From contig NW_006766888.1 in assembly GCF_000275845.1 (NCBI RefSeq), forward strand, positions 90,766-128,494: DNA of 37,729 nt, read 5' to 3'. Source of the DNA: Dichomitus squalens LYAD-421 SS1. Taxonomy: Eukaryota; Basidiomycota; Agaricomycetes; Polyporales; Polyporaceae. Both the position numbers and the translations under genes were made by a program. This document shows positions 11,046 through 22,471 of the stretch, one piece after another (within the stretch, counting starts at the first letter, position 1; each line of letters starts with the position of its first letter). Below the pieces are notes generated by a model. The model was not told the DNA's origin and did not search any database. It saw only the letters and a list, made by a program, of their open reading frames with translations.

Positions 11046-11395
11046 GTAAGATTGGCCCAGAGCACAATGTGGGGCATCACGTGCCATTCCTGTCACGCTT
11101 TGGCAGGCAAAAGTGCGAAATCTGCATAGGCTCGACGAGGGGAGCCTAAATGACAAAAGGGCAACCGTGACTTTGTTGCGGGGTGCCCTTGCTACAAAGT
11201 TACGGTTTTCGTTTTTCTGTTTGCGGGGAGGGGACCGAGCCTATACAGACATACGCATCGACCTCCCTGCTAATTCCATGCCAAATCGTCGCTGAGCGCC
11301 GGCGGGGTTGTCACCCTTTGGCGGAGGGCACGTGCAATATCACGCTGTGACATAGCCCCACATTGTGCTCTGGGTCAATCTTACTGGCCTGTGTT
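11046..11395. repeat. Inverted short repeat pair around CCCCACATTGTGCTCTGGG
   Basis: The motif CCCCACATTGTGCTCTGGG, followed by (C/T)CAATCTTACT, occurs on the minus strand at about 11048-11080 and on the plus strand at about 11355-11387. Both copies are preceded by a GGCACGTG element. The two arms lie about 275 bp apart and could fold back. No terminal repeat or target duplication could be defined, so I do not call it a transposon. Confidence 0.5.
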
Positions 11396-12807
11396 CTTAT
11401 CTGAAGCGCTAGTCTACCGTGAGCTAAGTGAGGCTCCGCCCCATCCTCCTCAAGCATCGCCCGAGTCACCCCAAGGGCACAGGGCTTTGGAAACTTGAAG
11501 CGTCCGGCGGTAATTCTTCGTTCTCCACTATCAGGGCCCTGCAGTCCCAGCCAGCACTGCTACACTGCATACGCATCAGATCCAGATGTCTTGACAGTCT
11601 CTGAGCAGATTAACGCTCACGCCGCTCGATTCTCTGCGCAACCGTGACTGCCCTGTGCGATACTAAACTAGCCATCCCGACTTGACAGCGTTGCTTCACA
11701 GCAGGATAATTTCCCTTCAGCTCTACTCATCTGACCAGTTCAGCTGCGACAGTCTTCCATGTCCGTGTCGTCCAGGTCATGTGCGAGGTGCCCTCCCTTG
11801 AACACATCTTTGATATGAGATTATGGCAGCTCATACCTGAGTGGCTGTTGATATTGGGGCGAAGCTTCCGTCATGTGAATCGCCCCACTTGGTGAATCCG
11901 TGGATACCGCGACTTTATCGCGCATGCATGCGTCTACCTTCCCAATAGAAAGGATGAAAGATATCCCGAATGCAGAACAGCGTTTGTATTTTATACTGGC
12001 ATCGAGCAGTCATGACAGGTTGCTGACAGTTCATCCAACGGTGAGTCTGGTTCGTAACTGCCATGACACATTATACATGTATCGAATCGATGGGATATAG
12101 ACGGCTTGATGGTCTCCGAGCAGAGTGCTCCTTACAATGTTGCACTCTCTGCACAATGGCTGTTGTGGTCCATGCTGACTCGACAGCGCTGCTTCGAAGC
12201 AGTACAATTGCCTTCTTCGCACACTAGGCCGACAGGCAATGTACGAGGTACCTGTGAAAGAGCGGGCAGCAAGCGAGGATATGGGTCGCGTTTGGCTCGA
12301 GAAGAGAGGCGACAACAGAGGGATCTCGTTGCAAACGCGTACCGTACAGTAAAATCAGTACAGCGTCTATATACGAAAACTTTATCGATAGCGGCGATAA
12401 CCTAGCGCAATCGCTCCCTAAGCGCCCGAAAGCCAACCCTCTCTCGAAAGCATCTTGGATGTGAGCTGCTCATCCGAGCCATCAGAACCTTGAGTCGAGT
12501 TGAGGGCGCTGCCGTGATGTTGGTCAGCCACCTCAATTGCTCGATCTGTGGATCTCATCGCTTACTCGCACCGGCATACATCAACCTTTGCAGTGCATAG
12601 AGCGACAGGAATAGCGATTGCAGAACAGCATACAGCTAACTGTCATGACAGGCTGCTGATACTAGTTTCCCTCATTATTAAACTCAATATCAGATAGGTA
12701 ATGCCTGTGGCTGCCAGCTACGCACAGATATAGGCCTCGCTGCAATTACCGACAACATTCCTTCATTCCGACGTCAGCGTGACACCTCTACACCTTGAAG
12801 TCTGAGT
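11396..12807. other. 5' flank of DUF6533 paralogue C containing an internal duplication
   Basis: About 11780-12030 resembles 12440-12670, which directly precedes the gene at 12808. Both carry a CATCTTTGATATGAG/CATCTTGGATGTGAG block, a GGATA-TCATCGC-type block, and GCAGAACAG followed by GTCATGACAGG(C/T)TGCTGA. The upstream copy probably marks a lost or translocated paralogue promoter. No gene was seen between them. Confidence 0.4.
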
Positions 12808-14443
12808 ATGGCCGACAATGCAAATGTTCAGTTCGCATCTGAAGACTTGTAAGTAAAGCTCCCTCTAGATGTGATTTTACGTCTGAGATTGTGTCTAGCT
12901 TCAACACTTGCTGGGTAACGGCCGCCCTTGGTTCGTTCCTTGCAAAAACAATCGACACCATCTACATACTCATGAGCCTACGGTGTCTCATTTGCAGCGC
13001 TGTTCTCTTATGACTTCATCCTCACGTTCGGAAGCGAGGTAACACTCTTCTGGGAAGGGGGCCACCTATCCGGAGCAACCATTTTGTTTCTTCTTAATCG
13101 ATACATCACCCTCGCGTCGCAAGTCATCGGTTACATCCCGGCCTCTTCGTCTGTGGAGGTATGTATCTCTACTCCTAGCATGCGCCAATCAATGCTTGAC
13201 ACTATGGCAGAGGTATACAGTGATGTTAGGGACTCAGAACGATGACTTCTGATGCATACACAGTGCATTTTCCATCCAAGTTGCTTCGAATGTGTTGGGG
13301 GGCCTACAGTATCTCCCATGGGCTGGTACGAGACTGCCCGACGTTCTGTATGGAATTGACATCTCTGATACCCGCTTCCTCCGATAGCATTCTCAGCATT
13401 CAGGACGTATGCTTTATGTCCGCACCCTTATCGATGGCCAATTTCCGCAAGTGTTTTCGCCCTATCTTCGGTGCCCATAGTCACGGACATGTGGGTGCGT
13501 ACCTCCGATTTGCCATGGTCGAGCAGCATCGGAAAGCGTATTCCCCTGCACAGGTAGGCCTGTATGGACTGACAGTTGTCAATGATCCGGTGCTGGGCAT
13601 CGCATTCACCAATCCAATATCGGCGAGCACAATCTTGAAGTAAGTGAACTTGCTACACTGCTCTGTGACGGGCTGTCTGACACTGCAGATGACAGATGTC
13701 GGTGCATGTTTCATCGCATCATGTATTCCGGACACGTTCTGAGATGAGACGTGACAGTGGAAGTGGTGACGCGATCTTGTTTGCAAGCGTCTGATCTGGT
13801 AGTTCTATGCATTACCTGGTTCCGAACATATGAAACGGCCAAACTATCACTCCGTCGCCTCGGCACGCGTAGCTTCGCAGGCATTCTTCTTTTCGATGGT
13901 ATGTTATATAGATCATCACTCGAGGTCTATAAATGTAATCTTAAGCACCCTCTGATGTTGTTACAGGGACTATTTATTTCTTGTAAGTGCACGCAGTCGG
14001 TCCTAGGTCAGCTATCCTGAATCAACAGAGCGCTGCTCGTATTGAGCACTCTCCAAATGACGTTCACTCTAACTGGGGTGAGCGTTTGCTAGTCGTTGCG
14101 ATATATATCTGACGTCATCAGGTTGCTGATAATGCATATTCACTGCCAACAAGTGTGATTGCATATCTGGAGGAACCGTACGTCTACCCCGCACCCCGCC
14201 TCCAGGTTTTAACCGACACTCTATTTTTCTGTCAGCTTGACCTCCATCCTTACATCGAGGTTCCTCATCGACCTGCAGAAAGCTCAGCGCAATCTGGCGG
14301 GCTCTTCCCAGTCAGTCTCACTCGGGGAAGTTGGATTCCAACCGGAGACATCGGGGAACATCAGTCGCTTCATTGGATCTTTGGGAGCCCAGCTATCCTT
14401 TCACGAAATCGACGAAGAGAACGAGGTGGAACGTACGCCGTAG
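12808..14443 (+). CDS. DUF6533-type seven-helix membrane protein (paralogue C)
   Basis: Start MADNANVQFASEDF with a good context. Exons that hold phase are 12808-12848, 12899-12930, 12998-13158, 13211-13212 (2 nt), 13264-13325, 13388-13494 and 13554-13639, then 3' exons including a 16-nt one (13967-13982), ending at 14443. The first helix and DUF6533 core read SYDFILTFGSEVTLFWEG and ATILFLLNRYITL. Later pieces are LQYLPWAAFSAFRTYAL, NDPVLGIAF, SDLVVLCITWFRTYETAK and LTSILTSRFLIDLQKAQ. These are fungal serpentine proteins of unknown function in a membrane. One junction, between 13639 and about 13754, does not keep frame with ordinary sites, so either another tiny exon or a lesion lies there. 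The family is certain; intactness is uncertain. Confidence 0.7.
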
Positions 14444-14465
14444 GCCTCAGGCGTTTGGTGGACTC

Positions 14466-14510
14466 GTGGTGGTGGTGGTGGTGGTGGTGGTGGTGGTGGT
14501 GGTGGTGGAT
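14466..14510 (+). repeat. (GGT)n microsatellite
   Basis: About fifteen uninterrupted GTG/GGT trinucleotides begin some 22 nt after the stop codon of the DUF6533 gene, so they probably lie in its 3' UTR. They create spurious poly-Val, poly-Trp and poly-Pro frames. Confidence 0.95.
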
Positions 14511-15384
14511 GATTCGCGGCGTGCTGTCTATACATTTCTTGGATCATAAGATCATCCGTAGACGGCAGTTCTCTTTCTACCATGCATGTTCACATTATAC
14601 GTACAATGTTGGTGATGAACGATAGATTCACAGGATCTCCGGAGGAATAACACTCAGTGGTTCGTCCAACTCCGTCGATTTTCCGCCCGCCTCCGCATAT
14701 AACCACCCCTCAGTTTCTACGACCGTCTGCGGATCTCATACCAACAACAAAGGTAGCCGTCACCCGGCGCGATGGATGACGACCGCTTCATGAGTCGCAA
14801 GTGCCACTCACCTATTCCGCGACAGTCGCCATGCTCCGTGCGCATACGAAACGCTCCACAGAGTGAGTCGAGCTGCGATATCACGAGCCCGGCCAACGCA
14901 GCGCAACATCCTGGTTCAGAATGGTGAGCGTGAGGCTGCAAACGTTCCGTTTGATGCATCTGCGGTGGAGCGTCGACAAGTTTCCCCGAGTCCAAAACTC
15001 CTCGATGGTCGGGAGTCAGCATACAGTGTGAGGCGGCTGATGCCGCACACAATCTGACCCATCTTCTGCAAAACTGCTGAAGAATCTTGTTCGCAAGGTG
15101 CTAAGACGGGGAGACGAACCGATGTCAAGCACCCATTCCGTGAGTTGAAGGCGATATCAGATGCCAATGTGACAGCCTGTTGCATCCAGGGGAGTGCCCG
15201 GCGTAGAAACAGAAGGGCAAATGTAATCACTCTCATTTTCAGAGCCACTTCCGTAGTGTGCAAGCCCGGTAGCGTCTCCTACACATCACGCGAAGACATG
15301 TACTGCGATTCAAGCCATGATCAGCCTTGAGTCGTCAAATAGGGATGCAAGGTCGAGATGCAGACTATTGCGACCATCCACACA
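14511..15384. other. Intergenic DNA, no gene supported
   Basis: Minus-strand frames at 14717-15052 and 14916-15263 overlap but carry no motif and cannot be spliced into a convincing product. Confidence 0.4.
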
Positions 15385-15642
15385 CCGCACCATCGTTTTA
15401 AGATACAAGTCCGCACCCCTATCACATCCATGTCTTTCCTCGCCACCTCCGCCAGTACGTTTCCTGGTCTGCGCACACCCTCCCTGACGTCAGGTTTCCG
15501 GTCATGAGGAGGTCCGTCGTCGAGTGTCCCGACGCGAGCTTGGACGAAGCATCTATTGTTTCGTGGAGCTCGCCAATGTCAGACTAAGATGCAGCCGTCG
15601 TCCTGTCCGCCGCAATGACGTGAGGGAAGTGGATGGAAGCTT
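15385..15642 (+). repeat. Dispersed repeat R2 (partner of R1 at 5780-6112)
   Basis: Same orientation as R1, about 9.6 kb downstream, and shorter through deletions. Minus-strand reading frames carry stops, so if R1/R2 was once coding, this copy is dead. DNA to the right (15643 onward) does not match the DNA right of R1, so the duplication ends here. Confidence 0.55.
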
Positions 15643-17569
15643 GGGATCACAACCAGCGGGATCCCAACGAGGAAAACCTATGTTAGCGCAATGGGACATG
15701 GTAGGCTTTTGGCAGTTGACCTATCAGACCAGGGATGCAGCGATAGAAGGTTCTACAGACAAGTTCTGTTCACCAGGGCTCCGACAGAAGCTGGACGTCG
15801 ACCACTAAGGACGGCGCCTGTAGAAAGTGCGCTGCTTGCGGGCCGCCGGACCGGTGTAGGCCCATCGGGCGCTGATGCGGTAGAGCATCACTCGGAGTTG
15901 GGGATAGGCAGCGCCCACTAGCCGATGTTCTGCTTACATAACGGTAGCGCTCAGAGATTTTGTCCGATCGAGTTATCTAAACAAACGACTCTCATCTAAG
16001 CGAGCTCAACTCGATCGAAAACGTATCTAGATTGTACTCATGGATTGGAGTGGTATACGGAGGCTTGGAGGTCATAACCGTGTTCAGACAAGGGACAAAG
16101 GTGCGGTTTGAGTCTCGGAAAGACCAAAACCCTGTTGGCACGGTGTAGGTTTGGGTGAACCATTGACATGTCTTGCAGGATGTTTTGCTGCATAGGATGA
16201 TCGCACTGGTCGGGAGAGGACGGAGGCAACAGGGCACTGTTGGCTGGGTCTGCCAGAGGTGTAGGAGGGATTTTTCTATGTTGCGATGCTTCTAGCTATT
16301 TATATCGTTTATACTCGTGCTTGGAAGAGCTTTCTGTGCACATGAGCGGCGAGCCATGGCGTATAGGGGAAGTGAGCTGGTAGGCTGGTACTATCGTTTT
16401 GGGTAGTTATCGCAGCTCAACGCCGAGCGCTTCGACATTATGTAAGCCAGCCACCGTCCACAAACATCGTGATTTTTACCCTGCTGGGCTCACTTTGAGC
16501 TCTGGGTGCTCACACAAAAGTTGTAGAAGAGCTAACACACTAGCGATTCTCTCGTGCAGTTTTTTCATTTACCTCGTATCTACATATCTAAGCCCTAACT
16601 CGAAAATCGCCACGAGAGACCTTGTGCATTCGATGTTCATGATAATTTTTCACCACTTGTCTCAGTCATAATGGGGAAGTACGGAGAGAGATCTTTCTTT
16701 TACCTGTCGACCGCCCTTCAGCCACCAGCATTCCTTTCCGCTGTCCTGCCGTCTTATCGAGCCGTCGTCTAGAGGAGATTACCGCGCAATTCAAGCCCCG
16801 TCCACATCTAGAGGCATAAGCGAAGGCCGGGCGCTCTGACGCGCGCCTCCTCGGTTGACCCGGGCGCTGCCTATCCCCACTCGGAGGCTCGAGTTCACGT
16901 CCTCTCCATCAAAACATTCGGATATCCCTCGAGGCTGTTCTGCAGATGTCTAAGGCTCGTTACTCCTGCTCATTTGATTGTGCAAGATCCCTTGTTGGAG
17001 CATCAAGGTTGAAGACAAAGCCGTCACCTTGATAGCGGATGTCTAGGATGCGATTCGTGATACGAGTTCATTGGGTTCGACGGACGAGTTCGTACGACTA
17101 CGTGAGTATTCTTGTTATATCAGCCAATTGTCTCTCGTTCGATCCTGTTTATATCCGAGGCTATTCTCAACACAGACGCCAGGCGTCGATTCGGATCCGG
17201 TTAATCTCAAGCCCTAGGATCTGTGCTGCGGTAGCTTCGTTGGCGCCGAGTATCGAATCCTGGACTCCTCCGAGTCTACGAATACCTCCCTCTGGATAAC
17301 GCACTTCATCGCAGTGGTGTAAACGTATACATGCAAGAGTACGTGAGGTGAGCTATGGTGTCTGTTCCTCCCCGTTCATCCAAGACGAGCTGAAAAATTC
17401 TACGTTGGGATCTGGTCTTCAAAGTTTACGTGATTATGTCATCAGAGCCCACATCTTCGACGTTGAGATGCATGTGAACGAATGGAACGCTGAGCTGCCT
17501 CATGGCCGCTCCGCGTTTGCTCGCTTCTCTGCCCATCTCCCCCCCCTCTCTGTCTCTACCCTCACCACA
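15643..17569. other. Intergenic DNA upstream of the RNA helicase gene
   Basis: Small frames (15691-15921 plus, 15992-16237 minus, 16399-16671 plus, 17039-17299 plus) show no domain. The last 50 bp before 17570 are pyrimidine-rich (runs of C and CTCT), typical of a fungal leader. The plus frame is open from 17348, but the ATG at 17570 in the context CACCACA-ATG is the better start. Confidence 0.45.
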
Positions 17570-20500
17570 ATGTCCCAAGTACTCTTCTCTTACTGTCCTC
17601 AGACTCTCTATGGGGAAGGCTGCACGGATCCTGACTGCACGTTAATCCACGACGCGAAGTATTGCAAGCTCTGCGCTGTCATCTGCGAACCGGCTTTGGC
17701 GTACGAATCTCATTGTACCACCGATGCCCACATCAAGCAACGGAACAGGCCGCGCTGGTTACATTGCCCAATCTGTAACGTCTCACTCCCCACTCCAGGC
17801 TCCTGGTCCTCGCACGCGAACGGACGGGCTCATCAAAGATGTGCTGTGAAGCGAGGGCTTAATCCATCCCTCGTGAAGCCCGTGGAACCCCCTAGCAACT
17901 CCCCGCAATCAAGGTACTGTGAGACTTGTGAGCTCACGGTGGCCTTTGATGCTTGGACGGTGCACAGAGGTGGTAAGTCGCATCGCCTTCGAGAGCAACA
18001 TGCCCTCTTCAGGGCATCCATCGGGAGAGCAACTCAGGACCGAGGAGTCAGCGTCTCACACGAAGACGGTCTCGACTTCGGTATCGTCAGCCTAGCTGTA
18101 GCGAAAGCCGGTGTCAACGCCGAAGTGGTAATCACTACTAGCACTACCTCTCCTGTGTACGAGGTCTTAGCCAGCATACACTCCGGTGTAACCGGGAAGC
18201 TCAGAAGCAAGAAGATAAAATCGCCGTAAGATCGTGCGCTTATTGAGTATATGTGTACTGATGCCGTTCCATGCAGATTTTCCACAGCATTGGATCGTAA
18301 CGACGTACCCCCTGCTTATTCCCTGAGCCTCCCGATTCGCTTCACGGGCCTCAATCGCGGTCGCTACGAGGAACACTTGGTGATCGCCTTCCAAGCTGTG
18401 AATGGCGCTAGCTTCGTCATTGTCAGAAGATTGCGAGTGACTGTGGGCGATGCTGCAGACCACGAGTCCTTGAAGCCAGTAACCCCTTACATCCGTAGTC
18501 GTCGCGTACAATGGCGGAAGGATTTACCAACAGTCTCGGGCGAGCGCCCATCCTCATTCCTTGCAGCTCAATACATCAGAAAATTACCCGAAGCGCGAAT
18601 CCCTGTAGAGCTCGGAGATATTTTGAAATCTGGCACTCCCCAAGACGTCGAGACGCGCATACGGGAGAAATACTTCTCGGAGCCTTTGTCGCTGGCCACC
18701 CATGCGTCGCACTTCGCCAATCTTCTGTGGATAGAGGAGGACCGCATGGTGTAAGTCGCATGGTCAATGTAGCATTGGTTGCTTCTCTGAGTATGGTATA
18801 GGGAGGACCTGCGACGATACGACATGTCGGATGTTATCTTCACGAAAGAGGGCAGATTGCACTCGTATGTTATTCATCCTCTGTACCATGCTCCATCTGA
18901 ATCTCTGGTGGGATAGCCTCAGGGTCCCTGGATTGGCCGAGAAGAGGCCAAGCGTCATGATTGGTATTGGTCATGTCGTATTGACCAAAGTGCATTAACT
19001 CATCCTCTTCACGCAGGCGATGCGATCAACGTCCAAGCTGCGAACGGGGCTGACGAGCGGACGTATAAGGGCTTCGTGCACGACGTCTATATGGAGACAG
19101 TCCGAGTCAGCTTCCACGAGTCATTCAAGGCCGAAGGAAGACGCTACAATGTCTCCTTCCAATTGAACCGTATTCCGCTCAGGAGGCAGCATCAGGCATT
19201 GGACGCGTCCGCTCCCGATCCTCGGCGCCTTCTGTTTCCACTTCCTGGACAGCAAGGCCTTGGACGTGCTCTTGGTCAAGACGAACAACCCGTGACTTTC
19301 TTTAACCCCCTGATTGCGGCGAACCCTGCTCAGACATTGGCGGTGAAGTCTATCCTCCAGCTTCGCCCTGGCGCTGCGCCGTTCGTTGTCTTTGGACCGT
19401 GCGTGCTTTCATGTCGTGATTTTCGGGCTGCGATTCTCATCATATGTGTGCTGTTGTAGACCTGGTACGGGAAAGACGGTCACTGACGTCGAGGCAATCC
19501 TTCAGATTCTCGATCGCGACAAGGATGCCAAGATCCTTGCATGTGCCCCTAGCAACAGTGCCGCAGACATCATTGCCCTTCGACTTTCCGCCACGTTCAC
19601 CACGGCAGAGATGTTTAGAGCTAACGCTCCCTCTCGCGACCCCCGTTCTGTTCCTGAAGCCCTGGAGCCGTATACCCTCCACTTGACCTACCGTTACGGC
19701 TTCCCGCCCCTTGAGGATCTCAAGAAATTCAGGGTCATCGTGTCGACATGTGGCAACGCGTCGTTCGCGTACAACGTCGGTATCGAGCGGGGTCACTTTT
19801 CCTACATCTTCGTCGACGAAGCTGGTCAAGCGACGGAGCCGGAGGTCCTCACGGCAGTCAAGACCATGTCCTCAAAGGATACTCGAATCGTCCTATCTGG
19901 AGATCCGAAGCAGTTGGGGCCGATCATTCGCTCGAGCATCGCCAGGGAGCAGGGCTTAGGTGTCAGTTATATGGAACGGTTGCTGGAACGGCCCGTCTAC
20001 GATGCACAGACTGGGCGCGGGCTTTCGTGAGCGCACCATTGCGTTCTATGTATTCGTCACATCCTGATTCTGTTCACAGATGGGTGAAGCTCCTGCAGAA
20101 TTACAGATCGCACGAGGCCATCCTACACTATCCTAACGAAAAGTTCTACGACAACGAGCTTCAAGTGTGCGGAGCCCACGGTACCGTGAATTCGTTCCTG
20201 GGCTCCTCGCAGTTAGCGTCTCCGGAGTTCCCCGTTGTGTTCCATGCACTCGCAGGACACAACGATCGCGAGTCAACATCGCCGTCGTATTTCAACATTG
20301 ACGAAGCCTCGGAAGTGAAGGCATACGTCCAGGCCCTCTTGGCCGATCGCCAGTATCCAATCCGTGAGTATTTTTGTCAGACGCGATCTTAGCTCTTCGC
20401 CGACGCATGCTCTTTGCAGAGGCGAAGGACATCGGCGTGATCACGCCATACCACGCTCAAGTACGCAAGATTCGCAAGCTGCTCCGCGACGCAGATATCC

Positions 20501-21007
20501 CAGACGTGGACGTCGGAAGCGTCGAGATCTTCCAAGGGCAAGAGCGCAGGGCGATCATCCTATCCACTGTCCGGAGCAGCGCCGATCTCCTCGCATACGA
20601 CGCGAAGTTCACCCTGGGATTCGTCTCTAATCCTCGTCGCTTCAATGGTACGTACCTCACCTTTCCATCCATTGCGCCAGCTGTTGATAGACTCTTTCTG
20701 GCTTGGCTTCGCAGTTGCCATCACTCGCGCTCAAGCGCTCCTGATTGTCATCGGCGACCCCGGAATCCTCTGCTTAGACCCCATCTGGCGGGGTTTCTTG
20801 AACTATGTCTATTTGCACGGCGGATGGCGTGGCGACCCACCGACTTGGGATGTCAATGTCCCTGTTAGAGACGATGCGGACTACTTTGACGAGCTGCAGG
20901 AGGCCCTGGCAGCAGAGATGGGTGTGTTCATGTCGCGCCTTCCGTCGGAGGGCGAGGATTTGGAAGGCGACGCGAATGTCGAGAGGGAGTTCCAAGAGAC
21001 GGAATAA
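17570..21007 (+). CDS. SF1 RNA helicase, SDE3/MOV10 type, with N-terminal zinc fingers
   Basis: Nine exons hold phase throughout: 17570-18225, 18277-18750, 18802-18864, 18917-18963, 19017-19398, 19460-20026, 20080-20363, 20420-20647 and 20715-21007. They give 997 residues. The N-terminus carries a CCCH finger (C-x8-C-x4-C-x3-H, residues about 9-27) and three U1/matrin-type C2H2 fingers (YCKLC..., HCPIC..., YCETC...). The helicase core has GPPGTGKT (motif I), [11 protein letters not shown] (II), SGDPKQLGP (III), NYRSHEAIL (IV), GVITPYHAQ with [10 protein letters not shown] (V) and [14 protein letters not shown] (VI). SDE3/MOV10 proteins are 5'-3' RNA helicases of small-RNA silencing and RNP remodelling. 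Role in silencing here is by family. The C-terminus is acidic. All key motifs are intact, so it should be active. Confidence 0.93.
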
Positions 21008-21381
21008 ACTCAATATCGCATTGAAGTCTTACCTCATAATTTGCGAGATCTAGTACTTGTACACTATTCTTGATGATGCTACATGTATTAGCACGAATAC
21101 CGCTCATGGGAAGCTGCACTGCTGGGTATCGACGATACATGACAAGCGGAGACGTCTCACCAATGGAAGGCATTCTACACATCTAGGGGCGATCTGAGAC
21201 ATCGAAGGAGACACCAAAGGAGACATCGCTCTCCGTGCTTTCATCTGAAATATCATACAAGGCGTGAATTCTCACTGTGAAAGTATGGCGGAGTCTTCCT
21301 CTGTTTCCCTGATCTACGAAGTGCCTTTGAGCACCAATTCTATCGAGTAAGCATATATCGACTCACCGATCTGCTGATCAG
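21008..21381. other. Convergent intergenic region
   Basis: 3' ends of the helicase gene and of the small minus-strand gene meet here. No further gene is visible. A short repeated phrase (GACATCGAAGGAGACAC / AAGGAGACATCG) lies at about 21198-21226. Confidence 0.5.
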
Positions 21382-21849
21382 CTATAAACCACGGGCCTCT
21401 GCATCCTGCTCCTCTTCTTCGTCCCCATTCCCACCATCGGTCCTAGCGTTTTCCACAGCAGCATTGACTGCAGCCTTCGGCCCAGCGATAAGCCCCCCGC
21501 CGATACCTTCCAGCATCTTACCACATCCGTATAAAACCGCACCACCAGTGAAGATTGCTGCTCCGGCCAGGATGAAAGGCGAAGCAAGCACTACGCCGAG
21601 CCCCGTCCCGAGGGCCTCGAGGGCCGCGGAGCTTGAGCTCGACGTGGACTGGCCGGGATTGGATCCGGCGGGACGCCTGCGCCCTGTGCCGTCGGTGTTG
21701 CGCCTGCGACCGCCTGTGGGCTCATCGTCAGGGGAGAAGCTTCGGCCGTTTTGCTTCTCGTTGCGGCGGTTTGAGCGGCGAGTAGCGCTTCCAGCTTTCA
21801 CCAAACAACGATCAGGAGACTTCGACTCGTCTGAGCTCTTGTTCAACAT
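21382..21849 (-). CDS. Small conserved-looking protein with a Gly-rich hydrophobic hairpin
   Basis: Single-exon frame of 155 residues from the ATG at 21849 (MLNKSSDESKSPD). The frame stays open upstream to 22044, but that extension is basic and unlike a protein start, so I chose the internal Met. The first 80 residues are hydrophilic, rich in Arg, Ser and Gly. A hydrophobic, small-residue stretch follows (LGVVLASPFILAGAAIFTGG, then GAVLYGCGKMLEGIGGGLIA), suggesting one hairpin or two helices in a membrane. The tail is highly acidic (GDEEEEQDAE). I recognise no family and assign no function. It converges with the helicase gene. The coding call rests on composition and the coherent hydrophobic segment. 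Confidence 0.6.
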   Translation of the reverse strand: MLNKSSDESKSPDRCLVKAGSATRRSNRRNEKQNGRSFSPDDEPTGGRRRNTDGTGRRRPAGSNPGQSTSSSSSAALEALGTGLGVVLASPFILAGAAIFTGGAVLYGCGKMLEGIGGGLIAGPKAAVNAAVENARTDGGNGDEEEEQDAEARGL

Positions 21850-22471
21850 GACGAAGAAGGTGCTGTAAGGGGGATGTTGATAAAGTTCTGGGTAACAGCG
21901 CACGTCTCTGGCCAATATAAGTGCGCACTCGGTTTTTCCGCAGGGGAGTAATGAGCGATGCAGGGGGATTACTCGCGCAGTACATTTGCTTATATGTGAC
22001 CGATGAGGTGTGCTGCGGTAGTTCAAAGGTAATTTAGTCACCATAACTTCCTTCGGATGCTCTACATTGACGTACTTGGCATTTCAACAACCCATACCGA
22101 GTAAGCTGCAGCCTTCCATGACGCGCCGCAGTCGAGACTCAATTATTACCGCAGGCTACCACTACCGGGATCCTAGGCGATGCCATGGAGGACAACACTT
22201 GCTGCGCAACACAATAAATTGGAGGGCCTCTGCTCCTGAGGCGTGCATGCGTCAGGAGTGCAAGAAGTTTGGCGTATCCTATAGATTACGGTACAATCGC
22301 TCCGCCAAGTATTGAGCGACGTAGGGGTATGCTTGCCTGACAGCAGTGCGCGAGTATAATTAGAGCGTGGTGGCAGTGCCTTAGGATGCCAGGAGGATGA
22401 GAGACAAGTCCGAAAGCAAGCAAGCAAAGATGCGCGACAATCATATGCACACGCACCCATCTCCCCATCCC
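21850..22471. other. Intergenic DNA between the small protein and the NIPA gene
   Basis: It contains the upstream side of the minus-strand gene at 21382-21849 and the 3' side of the NIPA gene. Frames on the plus strand from 22397 are antisense shadows of the NIPA C-terminus. Confidence 0.5.

Noticed and set aside
14331..14583. Poly-Val, poly-Trp and poly-Pro open frames
   Set aside because: They are translations of the (GGT)n microsatellite after the DUF6533 stop codon.
15691..15921. Open frame that at first looked like a retroelement polyprotein piece
   Set aside because: No protease, integrase or reverse transcriptase motif could be found, and no LTR nearby.
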